Source: Gari tellinella (Eukaryota > Mollusca > Bivalvia > Cardiida > Psammobiidae). Taken from it: a stretch of DNA of 64,000 bases. Numbering within the stretch: position 1 is the stretch's first letter; every line of letters begins with the position of its first letter. The notes beneath the pieces were generated by a model that searched no databases, had not been told where the DNA came from, and was given only the letters and a program-made list of their open reading frames with translations. The translations under genes and the position numbers were made by a program. This document shows positions 12,291 to 24,304 of this stretch, in pieces. Location of the stretch: NCBI GenBank assembly GCA_922989275.2, contig OV277868.1, forward strand, positions 17,480,291 to 17,544,290. Direction: 5' to 3'.

Positions 12291-12412
12291 ATACAGATCT
12301 ATCGGGCATGTCGACGAACCAGTGGTTTCTTCAGCAGTGGGATTCCATATGTAGACCTATCCTTAATTGCACCTCCCACCCGAACTAAACTAACATCCGC
12401 TGGGGACCGCCG

Positions 12413-12436
12413 CCCCCCCCCCCCCCCCCCCCCCCC
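12413..12436. repeat. Poly-C run (24 nt)
   Basis: Uninterrupted run of C. Comparable homopolymers of G or C lie at 18164-18180, 29922-29941, 37372-37386 and 42433-42452. Such runs are prone to assembly and sequencing length error. Confidence 0.9.
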
Positions 12437-12689
12437 ATGATAAGACAATGATGATCGAGGGACGATAATTACGATTATATAAGTAGATAATTAATCTACC
12501 CAAACCTGACCTGAGACTAATGCTCTTTTTGTATGAACATTGCTCCATTTCTGTTTCTAATTTTAAAGTAAAAGGTAAAGATGTTTGTCTAATTTTTAGC
12601 TGCTGAAGCTTTGATGTCCGTTTCTTGCTTTTTCCTGAACAATAGATCTAGATCTGACAAATTTGATCTAATTGTTTTAGATTAAGTTG

Positions 12690-12735
12690 GGTTTTACGGC
12701 ACCGCCACTCATAACATGGTCATATAGATCTAGAT
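12690..12735. repeat. Dispersed 'ggttttacggcaccg' motif
   Basis: A ~45-bp motif (GGTTTTACGGCACCG-ACTCATAA-ATGGTCATAT) also occurs at 40230-40280, 44170-44205 and 52868-52910, the last closest to 'cgcgacacatgaaatggtca'. It resembles the tail region of bivalve SINE-like repeats. Fragmentary. Confidence 0.4.
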
Positions 12736-12892
12736 CTAAAATGCGCCAATCTAAGTGTCTAAAGGTTATCTAGATTTAGATCTATGTAGACTGCATATTG
12801 TGTCACTTTTCACGAGGAGTCTTTGAATCTTTAGAATATAACCTACATTTTTAACCAATCAAACTGCCTTTTGCACCTTTTCTTAATTTCAG

Positions 12893-13064
12893 TTTGCCAT
12901 CAAACAACCAGAACCAGAATATTGTCAATAGTGAGATAAACATCAATGTCGAGTCCGAAAACCGTGAAGGACCTATTGTTGGTATCTCTATAGGAAGCGT
13001 GGCTCTGTTTGCTTCTATTTGTGGTGTGGTAGTCTATCTGGTCTGTATACGGGATAAGAAATAA
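12893..13064 (+). CDS. CYYR1/Shisa-like gene A, exon 3 (transmembrane) and stop
   Basis: Acceptor 'tcttaatttcag' precedes the first base, which completes the Cys codon split by the phase 2 intron. The product reads CLPSNNQNQNIVN..., then the INVESENREGP juxtamembrane stretch, a ~25-residue membrane segment (from GPIVGISIG to VVVYLVCI) and a short basic tail RDKK before TAA at 13062-13064. A donor, CATG|GTATGT, follows the stop at 13069, so the exon runs to 13068 with a few untranslated bases. It aligns well with exon 3 of gene B (shared NI-VES---GP--GI-IG). Unlike gene C there is no cytoplasmic proline-rich tail. Predicted topology is a small type I membrane protein. Confidence 0.8.
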
Positions 13065-13570
13065 CATGGTATGTACATGTAGACATGTCAATGTTCAGTC
13101 AGTAAATTCAGGTTAACAATGGGTCACTCTGTCCATGATTCCCACGCTTAATAGAAGCGCGTAGCTCAGCAATCTATGTGGTTTTATATTTTTCGATGCA
13201 TTCCTGAAATTTAGTACGCTTTCCTACGACTTTTCAACATAAACCATTTTAAGATGTGTCCATGACAGCCCCTAAAGTTCTCTTACGATCACCATGATAG
13301 GTATGATGTTAATCTCTGTCACGTTTTGTGACGTTCTGTTTAGATATGCTACCTTCAACAAGTTTTGTTAAATCTTTTACGAGTATGACCATGAGTTAAG
13401 CACGTTTGCTTCTAACACGAGTGGGTATTAAAGGATGAAGAAGTAATACGAAATGTTATTTAACCCGTCACCCCATAAATACGCCATTTCTGGTCTATGG
13501 TTTATGACTCCACTAAACAAAATAGTTCCATAATATGCTGCATAAGATATCTTTATATGCTAGCAAATAG

Positions 13571-13649
13571 TAGCTTAAAGTAGGCTGAAAGTAAAGCAGA
13601 ATGAGGCTTAAAGCACATACTGCTTTATTTACTTTCAATATGCTTTAAG
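13571..13649. repeat. 'GCTTAAAGCAGG' hairpin, degenerate copy
   Basis: Arms 'gcttaaagtaggctgaaagtaaag' and the inverted 'ctttactttcaatatgctttaagt' around an imperfect loop. Better copies lie at 33523-33592, 56041-56114 and 58563-58637, and a split copy flanks 46851-47394. Confidence 0.55.
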
Positions 13650-14710
13650 TGGTCACCTATTTTCAAAACTTGAAATAGGCTTTGAGTAATTGGCTAATAT
13701 AACAAGCAGATGATTAACATGCTATGTTAGCTACTCAGTTGAATGCATATCTGCAGTTGCAAAGGAAAAGGATTAGTATTTATTCGTCACAAAGATCTCT
13801 AAAAGTGCAAATCAAAGTCTATAACACTCCGTTTGTGTCTCTTAAGAACTATCACGATGTAATATGATGGCAATCTACTATCGCAACGTAGATTAGGAAT
13901 AAGTGTGACCACGTTTAGAACAGGTACTCATTTTGTTACGAACATCGCGATTCTAATAAGTTCTATACAGATCACGGCAATTCTTATCCTCAACCACCAC
14001 TGCTCGAAATTAATCACAGCTCATTGAAAAAGTTGCGTTTGTATATGCAATCGCCCAAGGTAAACGTAGCAAACTGGACGTTTGCCTAGCTATTTTGTTT
14101 ACAAGAACACCAAAAAATACGTGGTGTTTTATAGTGGACATATGTGTGTTGACGATGGTATGGCGTCAGTAAAAAGTAGCCTATTGTATAAATTGTATTA
14201 AAGAATATGTAAATCACATCTGATCGATTCATAACGCTATCCAATGCGATACTTAGACAATTATATATCAACTACTGCTGCATATACATCACTCTTTTGT
14301 CCAAAGTCAGCGTTTGAACGTAGTAATGTAATTACACGTTGTTGTTCATATTGATTATGGCTATTGTGACGCTGAGATCATACGCCAATAAATGCATATG
14401 TCAACAAAAGTAGATTAAAACAAACAATGAAGACCTCGATAAGACACCGAGAAAAGTAGTGTCTAGTTTTGGTTCGTCATGTATCGTATTTCTTATTACA
14501 GTAATTGATTTGCTGTATGGACAACCACTGTAGTTTCAAGTAACCTTCGTTTATTACTGAAACAAATATTCCAGCAAGCACATAGGGAGAGTGCATTGCA
14601 ATACCTGAGAAAATTACTACTAACACCTGAACTTTAAAATATGTTTTTAGTATTCCTCCAACAAATTGAATATATGTATATATTGCTATTGTCAGAATTA
14701 TTCATTGCAG

Positions 14711-15250
14711 GACAAGCAGCAACAAATACACAGATCCGGGTGATACCTCTTCTTGAATGCTGTACTTTACTAGTGGGTTTAATTGAGTGCTCAGCAAGTA
14801 TATTGCAGTCATTGACCACGCAGACCCTATTTGGTTGATTTCTGTCTGATCATGATCTGTGTTCTTTTGCATTTGTAAATATGGCGTTTATATTATTGTG
14901 GTTGAAATGTACCCAAAGACACATTTTAAAACAAAGTGATGCTTTTGTCTATCACGATCGAATTACATTAACCCCCTACCTTTACTTGTAAATCGTGATT
15001 TATTTTGTCTCTCCATTTTATTTGTAACATTTTGTATATACGTGTACTACCACACATAGTTGACCCTAGTTCTGTGGTAAGAAATTTTGCAAAACCAGGA
15101 CAAATGTTGTGCTTTCTCTCATCAATTATATTCTGTGAATATACACTCATGTTAAAGTGTTAAGGAGTTTGTTTAAAGTGACTAAAAACCAGTTTTAACG
15201 TAAAAAGGATTTTGTAAATGTATGCCAAACGCTTATATAAACAGGTAAAT
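14711..15250 (+). other. Probable 3'UTR exon 4 of gene A
   Basis: Acceptor 'ttcattgcag' at 14701-14710 lines up with 'tatttatttcag' before 43033 in copy B, and the next ~40 nt (GACAAGCAGCAACAAATACACAG against AGCAAGCATCAACCAAAACACAG) align. Both upstream exons carry their stop before the donor, so this exon should be untranslated. Similarity between the copies resumes at 15060-15110. The 3' end is not defined; a polyadenylation site was not identified with confidence. Confidence 0.45.
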
Positions 15251-15362
15251 GTCTGTTTAGAATAAAACTTTCTGTTTTAAAACTACACTTAAAAGAAAAA
15301 AAGTATTTCGCTCTGGTGGAATCGAATGGGAATCAGACATGACATGTACTATATAAATAACC

Positions 15363-15487
15363 CATCTCACAGAGGGTGAGAGAACGGATTGGTCACCCGA
15401 GGCAAGTAATGTCAACCGAGGAGTCAGTCGAGGTTGACATTTACTTGTCAAGGGTTAACAATCCGTTCTCTCACCCTCTGTGAGATG
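15363..15487. repeat. Nested palindrome
   Basis: Outer arms CATCTCACAGAGGGTGAGAG... and its inverse, 28 bp each, are perfect at 15363-15390 and 15460-15487. An inner imperfect pair, 'gcaagtaatgtcaacc' and 'ggttgacatttacttg', lies between them. Probably the core of a foldback MITE. Confidence 0.7.
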
Positions 15488-17299
15488 TGATATTTATTTT
15501 AATATACCAAACAAATATATAGATCTAATAACCACTGTTTTCAAAACAGAACAACGATCGAGAATAATTTGTCCCAATAGGTATATTGTTGTTTCCTATT
15601 CTCGTAGGACTAAGACTTAGAATATATATAAACTAATAAATCACATAAATTGCTATTACAGAAGTGTTCTTTGTAGCTTAAAAACCAGCTGAAACTTCGA
15701 ATAGTGTAAACTATTCATAAAAAATAATAACAAAATACAAAAGGTCATTTCTACGTTTGAAAACACTACCCTGCATGATTTGAATCAGAAAAATGTTTTT
15801 CGTAATCTCGGGGTTTCTGATAGGTTGTCAATGTTTGTTACTAGGGAGGCGAAAAAATCTTCAGTTCAGAAAAAAGATTTTACTGAGTTACTTTCATTCT
15901 ATCATACAGAAAGTTTCTTCGTCTGTTGTGTCTTTTTTACGTGTTTGTTAAGATTTTAACTATGCAGTAGTATTACGCAAATGACAATATGCAACGGGTT
16001 TTACAGTCCTGTGAGCTTTCAAAAATGAGATAATTCAAATCCAATTGGTGTTTTATTGGTCCATACCACATTTTCCAAAAGAAATGTATCAGAGGAAAAC
16101 AGAAAATAAATTTTCGGATGTCAGAAGCGTCCATTTCATCTGTTTTCAATATCCCCCTAGAATACGAGAAATGCAGCATTTTGGTTTTCAGTCGCTTTAA
16201 ACATGTTTTGTTAGTTTATAAATATCCACATTGCGAGGGATATGGATGCCATTCATTTCAAACAGTTAGAAGTGATGATTAGATGCCTAGTTACTCAGTT
16301 TCTGATATATTTCGAGACAGGTTTACACAAAGATTAATGTTAGTTAACAATTTAATGCAAATGCAATGTTCCGCGTTTCGTACCTCAATGTTTGCGTTTT
16401 GTATCGTTTAAACGGGAAAGAAGAAAAAGTATTTTCATGTTACAAATGTACCTACATCAAACTGAATTTATTACAAAAAAGGTATAGAATATATGGAAGA
16501 GAATTTCCGCCAAAAGTCTCTTGATGAAATTGACATTCTTATTCATGTTTATGACATTCTTATTCATATTTTGTCATAAATGTATCGATGCAGATTGCTC
16601 TTCTATGTCTGTTAATTGCACTTCTCTTGATGTAAATGGTATTCTTGTTTTTCATATGCATTCTTCGTCATAGCGTTATATTCAACATCGCAATAGTATG
16701 TAAAGCCAACTCGAAGATCGTAGTATTCCTACTTTATCTTATAGATCTAAATATCCCGATGTCAGATTCTTCATATTGAATAATCACTGTTTTACACCGA
16801 TATGAGAATCTCTGAACTTTACCAATTTCAATATTTCGAATAGATAATATATTTTGCATAATTTCCGATTGGAGTTAGCAGTTGGACGATAGAATAAAGA
16901 AATATAGCATTTGAATACATATGCATGTAACTTTAAATGCTAGGTGTCGCCCAAAATACGCTTATATAAAATGACTTCCCCTTCGTCTTCGCATTATTTC
17001 ACGCCCGAAGCTTATACTACATCGGGTATGGCGCTATGACAAATCATCACTTATGTTGGCACGAAATGATAAACTCTACTCACCTAGCGACGAGTATATG
17101 CGTAATAAATACCGTAAGCCTACAATGATGGGCTCTTTTATCATGTGTAAACAGTGTAGACTCAGATCTAATGCCTCCTAAAGGAGCTAATACCGGCGGA
17201 CGTGACCAATGTGTAACGCTCTCGAGCACGATACCAAGGGTGGTGAATCAGATTGCTCGCCGCAATTGTTGCATGCAAACATGAGCTTTCTTTTTCTCT

Positions 17300-17307
17300 G
17301 TTTATCC

Positions 17308-17343
<36 letters not shown>

Positions 17344-17528
17344 TTCATGCTCTCTCTATCTGTATGTAATTTTTTTTCTTTTTGTCTCCCTTTCTGTCTC
17401 TCTTTCTGTCTATCTGTCTGTCTATATGTATGTTTGTCTCCATCTCTATATCTCTCTGTATGACTCTGTATCACTGTTGTATGTGTGTCAAATCGCTCTC
17501 TCTCTCTCCCTTTCTCTGTCTATCTCTC

Positions 17529-17580
<52 letters not shown>

Positions 17581-17608
17581 GCTCTCTCTCGCTCTCTCTC
17601 TCTCTCTA
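17300..17608. repeat. CT-rich microsatellite
   Basis: About 300 nt made almost only of (TC)n with TGTC and TATC interruptions. All open frames over it, on both strands, are low-complexity shadows. Confidence 0.95.
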
Positions 17609-17609
17609 G

Positions 17610-20533
17610 GACGTCAAATTAGCACATTGGTACGAACATACAAAATACAAACGTTAACAAACCTTACAAGCGGTCAACTAATAAGTACTTTTCTTTATTT
17701 ACTGGACTTTCAGGGAAGAATTTTTTATGTCCAATATAGATTTTGAAACACATTTCCATTGGCACGGTAATAAGGCTACGAAAGACGTTCATAAAACGAT
17801 ACCATCAGTCAAAATGCCGAAAAGGTGCGTTTGAAAATAAATGTCTGATAGACGGCAATTCCTAAGCCAGAGAAATAATGTCAGTGGAAGTTTTGATAAC
17901 GGAGAGGGGGCTATCGTTTTTTACTTTACAACGAATTGCGGTTGGCATAGATACCATCGAAATTATGGAGATTTTGGTTTTTGTTGACTTGGTTTGTTTG
18001 TGGTGTTTCTTTGGGCTTTTTGTTTGGGGTGTTTGTCAGGGGCAGATGGAGAATAACCAATAGTGCTTCCTTATAACGATAAGACAATATTGATTGTAAT
18101 AATAGGGGCTGTAGGATCCATTAAACAAATTTAGTTTATTTGTCAGGGGATGGGGCGAGTTAAGGGGGGGGGGGGGGGGGTAGGTTATTTTTACAACAGG
18201 GAGAAGGAGATAGGATCCAGCGTATGTGTCAGGCGGTCCGAAGTTTGTCAGGGAGCGAAGTAACGGAAATACCGCGACGAAAATGTTCATACAGTTCAGC
18301 AAACAATCGACACATTTGCTGTAGAAAAGCATTTTTATTGTTGATTTGCGATGTCATCCATTTCGAACGGTTTAAAATAATTATCTAGGAAATGTTGAAA
18401 TTTTTTCTACATGTACTAAGTTTTCACATTAAGTCATAGGGGAGCAGTTTTTATAAATTTGCAGCATAATATTTATTTCCCTACTATGATGAAAATGGTC
18501 CACTGCCAAGACTGGTTATCAACTCAAATCTAACGGAAGCAATAAGCAACAGCAATATACCATGTCAATTTCCAATAATACAGGTTATCAATAAGCATTG
18601 ATTTAGCAAAAGTAATCTACATAATAAGAAGGCTTTTACAACTAGTACAATACGAGAATACCATTGACATTTTCATGAAATATAATTGAAATGTTGAAGT
18701 AAACACACATATATATATCTACATGCTGGAATTATAATTTACATCAGAGACTTGCAAGTAGCATACATACACACAGGCAATTAAGACTATAAAATTATGC
18801 AACAATGACGAACATGCATACGAACATAATGTATGGCGTTTACACCAAGTAGCCTGCAATTACCAGATATACGATAATTGAAATCTAGACTGTATATGGA
18901 CTGTATAACGAAACGTGAATAAGAATGCCACTTACATCAAAGGATTTTGGGCGAAGATTCCCTTCCTTGTTGTAATTTTATCGATACAAAAACCATTGGT
19001 TTTGGCAATGTCGTCTGTTACGCTTTCTAAAAGCGTACAGTACAAAGAGTTATTTTATTATATCATAGTTATAAAGCGCTCTTTTCACACAGGGGTTGTG
19101 CGTTCAAAGGCGTCTCACGTGAAAGTATACACATGTACTTACAAAGTGAGAAAAGACAATTAACTACATAGTAAAGAGATCCTTTCGATATCATTTATAA
19201 GATTGTAAGAATTGTTTCTATAAGTTTATAAAATGAATTTCAAAATGAGTGAAATATTACGTTATATGTGTCTACCAATTGTGACTTCATTGCTGTGTAC
19301 TTTCAAAATAAAAAATGAATTCATCGGACAGCATGTTGTTTTGTTTGATCAAAACCGGGCTCTAAATGAGCCGTGCCATGACAAAACCTGTCTTATTGCA
19401 TTGCAACATTGTACAGACCAAGCACCGTTGTCATCCCGGGCACTGTACCTGAGTTTGGTATACACTACGGTTTATTATACTGCAAAGAGAAATTTCCTCA
19501 CTTTTGATTGGTCAGAGGAACGTAGACTTAAACTAAGTACCCTGTGAGCTGACAGGGTACATAGACATTCCCCTTGAAGGCCCCTCATGTTTCGTTACAT
19601 CACAAACAAGATGGCCGACTACTCGACTCGACAAAATACTATCAAAGTTTACTACGAAGAAACGTTTGTAATGTAAAAGTATATACTTGGAAACGAATGT
19701 TTTTTTTATACTTTCGTTTGACACATAAAACAGTCTTTGAAAATTAGTTATTTGTAATATCTGTTTCGTCTATTTTGACGTGGTCCGATGACAAAGTGCC
19801 GTCACCAATGTTTTGTTTACGTCCGTTTCTGCCAGCTTTTAGCTAAGTGGACGCCTGAGAGAGACTGGGGCGGATGCAGAACCCCTGGGATCGATGCTCT
19901 ACCCTTATTATCGACAGAGTTCTGTGGTTCCTTTGGATGCAAAGTGTAACGCACTGATACATCGGACCTCGGTAAAATAAAACTGGGTCAAAATTTCTAA
20001 AACTGTAAACAAGGATTGAGTACATGCAAGTCTAGAGTTGCGGCAATACACGTCCTATTATAGATCTACGCAGATGTCAGTGTATAATACCTGGCTCAAC
20101 GTTACACAGAAATTGTGTCAGTTTAACCGAGACAGACTTATCTTCAGGCATGTCAGAGGTCTTTAAATCGCCTTATCCTAACGCTTCGATCGCATACATT
20201 CAAAGAAAGCAGTAAAACAATATAAAAAGAGGTCACTTACGATTAAAATTGAATATTTCCCTTTTCAATTCCATTTAAATTTCACATTTATTAACCAGAG
20301 TATTGTCTTTATTTCCCAAACAATGGTCTCAGCTCAACTGCAGTATCGATCAGCTGGTCTATAATGACGACATCTACTAAATTCTGACGTAGATTGATGT
20401 GACGTCAGCTACATAGTGGTTTTTTGGGTGCCCAACGGGGGATTAGTGTTGCGTTATGAAAATTGACAGATGGAGTGGACATAATTATTTTAAAGCGTTT
20501 AAACCGTAAAATCTTTGACAGTATAATAAATTC
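17610..20533. other. Spacer after copy A; fragments of dispersed repeats
   Basis: No gene supported. Poly-G at 18164-18180. The stretch 18950-18990 is the last anchor matching copy B (44060-44090). At 19368-19420 ('gagccgtgccatgacaaaacctgtcttattgca') lies an inverted relative of the 92-bp satellite monomer. The rest is unassigned AT-rich sequence. Confidence 0.4.
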
Positions 20534-20672
20534 GTTATACAGTTTCTTCCCAGGGTACTTAGGATTTATTCCCGGCTGGTCAAATCATGTAACCCTCGCC
20601 TGACGGCTCGGGCAACATGATTTTCCTCAGCCGGGAATAAATCCTAAGTACCCTGGGAAGAAACTGTATAAC
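20534..20672. repeat. Hairpin MITE core, 45-bp arms
   Basis: Arms from 'gttatacagtttcttccc' to 'ttcccggctg' at 20534-20578 and their near-perfect inverse ending at 20672 flank a ~50-nt loop. No coding capacity. A good cruciform former. Confidence 0.75.
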
Positions 20673-20744
20673 TAATAATATAATACGGCTTTATAAAGTG
20701 CTTGAGATGCATATGGTGTCAAACAGTGCAGATCAAAAGGGTCA

Positions 20745-22395
20745 GAGAATAGGCGGCTGGGATTTATTTACCCTGTTCGCAATGCAGTATGACAGGCATT
20801 GTCATAACGTGGCTCAAATGATTTACAATAAAGTATCTGACGCGGCGGCTGGGATTGATCTACACTGTTCGCAATGCAGTATGACAGGTATTGTCATAAC
20901 GTGGCTCAAATGATTTACAATAAAGTATCTGACGCGACGGCTGGGATTGATCTACATTGTTCGCAATGCAGTATGACAGGTATTGTCATAACGTGGCTCA
21001 AATGATTTACAATAAATATCTGACGCGACGGCTGGGATTGATCTACACTGTTCGCAATTCTGTATGACAGGTATTGTCATAACGTGGCTCAAATGATTTA
21101 CAATAAAGTATCTGACGCGACGGCTGGGATTGATCTACACTGTTCGCAATGCAGTATGACAGGTATTGTCATAACGTGGCTCAAATGATTTACAATAAAG
21201 TATCTGACGCGACGGCTGGGATTGATCTACACTGTTCGCAATGCACTATGACAGGTATTGTCAGAACGTGGCTCAAATGATTTACAATAAAGTATCTGAC
21301 GCGACGGCTGGGATTGATCTACACTGTTCGCAATGCAGTATGACAGGTATTGTCATAACGTGGCTCAAATGATTTACAATAAAGTATCTGACGCGGCGGC
21401 TGGGATTGATCTACACTGTTCGCAATGCAGTATGACAGGTATTGTCATAACGTGGCTCAAATGATTTACAATTAAGTATCTGACGCGGCGGCTGGGATTG
21501 ATCTACACTGTTCGCAGTGCAGTATGACAGGTATTGTCATAACGTGGCTCAAATGATTTACAATAAAGTATCTGACGCGGCGGCTGGGATTGATCTACAC
21601 TGTTCGCAGTGCAGTATGACAGGTATGTCATAACGTGGCTCCAATGATTTACAATAAAGTATCTGACGCGTCGGCTGGGATTGATCTACACTGTTCGCAG
21701 TGCAGTATGACAGGTATTGTCATAACGTGGCTCCAATGATTTACAATAAAGTATCTGACGCGGCGGCTGGGATTGATCTACACTGTTTGCAGTGCAGTAT
21801 GACAGGTATTGTCATAACGTGGCTCAAATGATTTACAATAAAGTATCTGACGCGGCGGCTGGGATTGATCTACACTGTTCGCAGTGCAGTATGACAGGTA
21901 TTGTCATAACGTGGCTCAAATAATTTACAATAAAGTATCTGACGCGGCGGCTGGGATTGATCTACACTGTTCGCAATGCAGTATGACAGGTATTGTCATA
22001 ACGTGGCTCAAATGATTTACAATAAAGTATCTGACGCGACGGCTGGGATTGATCTACACTGTTCGCAATGCAGTATGACAGGTATTGTCATAACGTGGCT
22101 CAAATAATTTACAATAAAGTATCTGACGCGACGGCTGGGATTGATCTACACTGTTCGCAATGCAGTATGACAGGTATTGTCATAACGTGGCTCAAATAAT
22201 TTACAATAAAGTATCTGACGCGGCGGCTGGGATTGATCTACACTGTTCGCAGTGCAGTATGACAGGTATTGTCATAACGCCGCTCAAATAATTTACAATT
22301 AAGTAGCTGACGCGACGGCTGGCCTTGAACTTCACTGATTGCGTTGCAGTAAGACAGGATTTGTCATAGAACGGCTCAAATTATTTACTGTCTAC
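20745..22395. repeat. Tandem satellite, 92-bp monomer, about 17 copies
   Basis: The junction 'tctgacgcg' recurs at 20836, 20928 and on at 92-bp steps to about 22300. Monomers contain GGCTGGGATTGATCTACACTG, a GCAATGCAGTATGACAGG block and GTGGCTCAAATGATTTACAA. Outer units are more divergent than inner ones. Variants (gcaatgcag versus gcagtgcag, gcggcgg versus gcgacgg) are clustered, as expected from local homogenisation. Single dispersed relatives lie at 19368-19420, 49985-50030 and 50527-50602. Not a CRISPR: there are no unique spacers. Confidence 0.95.
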
Positions 22396-22486
22396 AACTT
22401 TTTACTGAGGTCTGATTTTATTGACCTGTCAGTAATGAATAAAGGGGCTTCTTTTACTGTATTCTTCTTCGGATACATGAAAAATA

Positions 22487-22728
22487 AAAAATGCTTTATT
22501 TCCCCATATATACACGTTTATGGTTAAACTATTATGTCAATCACAACTAGTTTGGAGCTTGATCAGACGCCAGGTAATTCGGCGTCTAATGAGGTCACAA
22601 ACTGGTTGCCACTCAGATACAAACAATTTTCTTTTCATGTACAAAAATTGTTCATTGTACATTTTACTGTATTGTATTTGCCTTTCGTTTCTGAGTACGC
22701 GGGAAAGACAACACCGACTCTACTGTAC
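22487..22728. mobile_element. CAGTGGAGAA-family MITE, degenerate
   Basis: Retains 'tttccccatatatacacgttta' on the left, hairpin remnants at 22550-22605 (TTTGGAGCTTGATCAGACGCC...), and 'gggaaagacaac...ctctactgta' on the right. Left terminus eroded. Confidence 0.6.
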
Positions 22729-22769
22729 CATAATATCCACAACAGCTCGTGTGTGATTACGTCATGTGT

Positions 22770-23010
22770 TACCCTTTTACTCTCAATGACGTCATTAAGC
22801 GCATTTGCAAACCGTTTTGATCAAGATCAAAACGGTTTGCCACTTGTTTTGAAATTACGTCAATTATACTGCCTTTAATATAATTCATAACATACTCAGA
22901 CCTCACACTCATTTAGGTATTTCGTGAGTCACTATTCCTAAAGGTTATATTTCCTCATTACAGCAGACGATAATTGTTTAAAGATTATGACGTCATGGCA
23001 GTTAAGGGGC
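22770..23010. mobile_element. ACCCTTT-CTCAATGACG family MITE
   Basis: Begins 'acccttttactctcaatgacgtca' and ends 'tgacgtcatggcagttaaggggc'. The hairpin at 22807-22840 keeps only the outer arms (GCAAACCGTTTTGATC and its inverse, perfect) and has lost the inner GACGCCG block. Relatives: 44846-45088, 47834-48075 and 52550-52760. Confidence 0.6.
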
Positions 23011-23190
23011 TAATTTTTATACAGGTATAAGTTTGTTCAATATCAGTTCTAGTTGTTTAGATTTTCTAGTTACATAATACACGACAAGACGACATCTATC
23101 TCTCGACTATAAGCATTGTCTGCATTGTTTGCAATGTCGGAGAACTTCATGAACAGGTGTAGTGTTGTCGTAGTAACATGTGTCTGCTTA

Positions 23191-23445
23191 TACCGTGGAG
23201 AAAACATTATTCTTTCCCAATAAACGCGTTTACGGTAAAACTATTCTTTCTATTGCAAACGTTTGGATCCAGATCAGACGCCGGGTAACCCGGTGTCTGA
23301 CCAGTCTCCAAACCTTTGTGTCACATATAAAAACAACAGTAAAGAAATGTCAAAAAGTGTCAATTTCCTACATTTAAGCGATTTGCATTTGCATTTGCGT
23401 TTCGTTTGTGTTGAAACGGAAAAGAATACCGTTGTTTTCACTGTA
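23191..23445. mobile_element. CAGTGGAGAA-family MITE
   Basis: Ends TACCGTGGAGAAAAC and 'ttttcactgta', inner 'ttctttcccaataaacgcgtttac' on the left and 'gaaacggaaaagaata' on the right. Hairpin at 23255-23318. TA at both edges suggests a TA target duplication. Confidence 0.75.
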
Positions 23446-23636
23446 CAGAAATAGTGCTGTATTTGACCTAGGACTGTCTTCTCAAATTATCTTAGTTTGC
23501 AAATTTAATGACATTGATCTATAAGACTTCCAAGAAGAAGAAACCATGATATCTGTTGAATTGATCTATTTTTGTAAGTTATTTTGACGACATAACACTG
23601 TTGAAAGATTTAACCCTTACCTTGCTTAATGCGTAT

Positions 23637-24022
23637 ACAGTGGAACCCTCCCAGCCGGAATCCCTAAATACCGGAATTCTCTCTAAACCGGACAAAAACT
23701 TTGCTTCCCCTTCCAACCCTTCTTTATTTTTATCTATTACATCATAAATACGCCTTTTGGCGCCTTTTACTTATTCCTACCCTGATGAAAGTACATTTAT
23801 AAATAGGTATCATCAAAAATATTTCTATATTCTAGTAGATGGTAGCTTTAAGCCTTAAGGTGCATTCTGTTTTTTACTTTCAACCTGCTGTAAATGGTCA
23901 GCTATCTCCCATACTAGAAACAAGCTATGGAGTAATGGGTTAAACCCAGCTGAGTTGAAACCCCTGCAAACCGAAATATTTGTTATCCCCACACATTACC
24001 TTTTTAGAGGGGCGTCACTGTA
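23637..24022. mobile_element. 'Ctctaaaccgg' palindromic MITE
   Basis: Starts ACAGTGGAACCCTCCCAGCCGG and ends 'ttagaggggcgtcactgta'. The core is an eroded GCTTAAAGCAGG hairpin (23845-23905). A second, interrupted copy is at 46629-47542. Confidence 0.7.
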
Positions 24023-24054
24023 TTGTCGCTTTTTGACATCAACAGAGAAACTGA

Positions 24055-24304
24055 AACCCGTTTTTATAAAACCTTGCACGACAAATCTCGGTCGTAAGTC
24101 AAAACTTTAATATAAAATTTAATTTACAATGTATTATTCTCGAACTAATTCTGTCTTGTGACGTCTCTTTGGAATAAGCTTTTCAAGTCAATTTGAAAGA
24201 GATATCACAGGACAGGATTATATGTAGAAATACATAACAATTTAGACTTTAACAATTTGACTTACGACAACATACGTCGTACGTATGTTTTATGTAACGC
24301 ACCC
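24055..24304. mobile_element. GGGCCCGTTTTATAA-family MITE
   Basis: Imperfect inverted ends ('aacccgtttttataaaac' and 'ttttatgtaacgcaccc'). The internal hairpin has arms 'aattctgtcttgtgacgtctcttt' and 'aaagagatatcacaggacaggatt'. Two further copies, 38850-39087 and 41312-41550, lie beside exons of gene B. Confidence 0.7.

Larger units (their letters stand above)
1..18990 (+). repeat. Copy A of a diverged tandem segmental duplication
   Basis: Collinear similarity to 32150-44110 is seen by eye at many anchors: 1130-1290 with 32990-33160, the CACGTG/TATA region at 3091 with 37015, exon 2 at 7149 with 39105, exon 3 at 12893 with 41583, 13250-13400 with 42640-42760, exon 4 at 14711 with 43033, 15060-15110 with 43650-43700, 16350-16460 with 43900-44010 and 18960 with 44070. 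The copies differ mainly by private insertions: the Penelope-like element, the long bivalve-type repeat, the SINE and the CT tract are only in copy A. The left edge lies at or beyond the window start and the right edge is approximate. Confidence 0.75.

Noticed and set aside
17187..17746. Ser/Leu-rich and Arg/Glu-rich frames
   Set aside because: Shadows of the 17300-17608 CT tract.
20745..22395. Possible CRISPR-like array
   Set aside because: Units are head-to-tail 92-bp monomers without unique spacers, in a eukaryotic context.
23775..23800. Hammerhead ribozyme core (ctgatgaaag)
   Set aside because: The CTGATGA motif is present here and at 33657, but I could not find the GAAA and stem partners at the right spacing.
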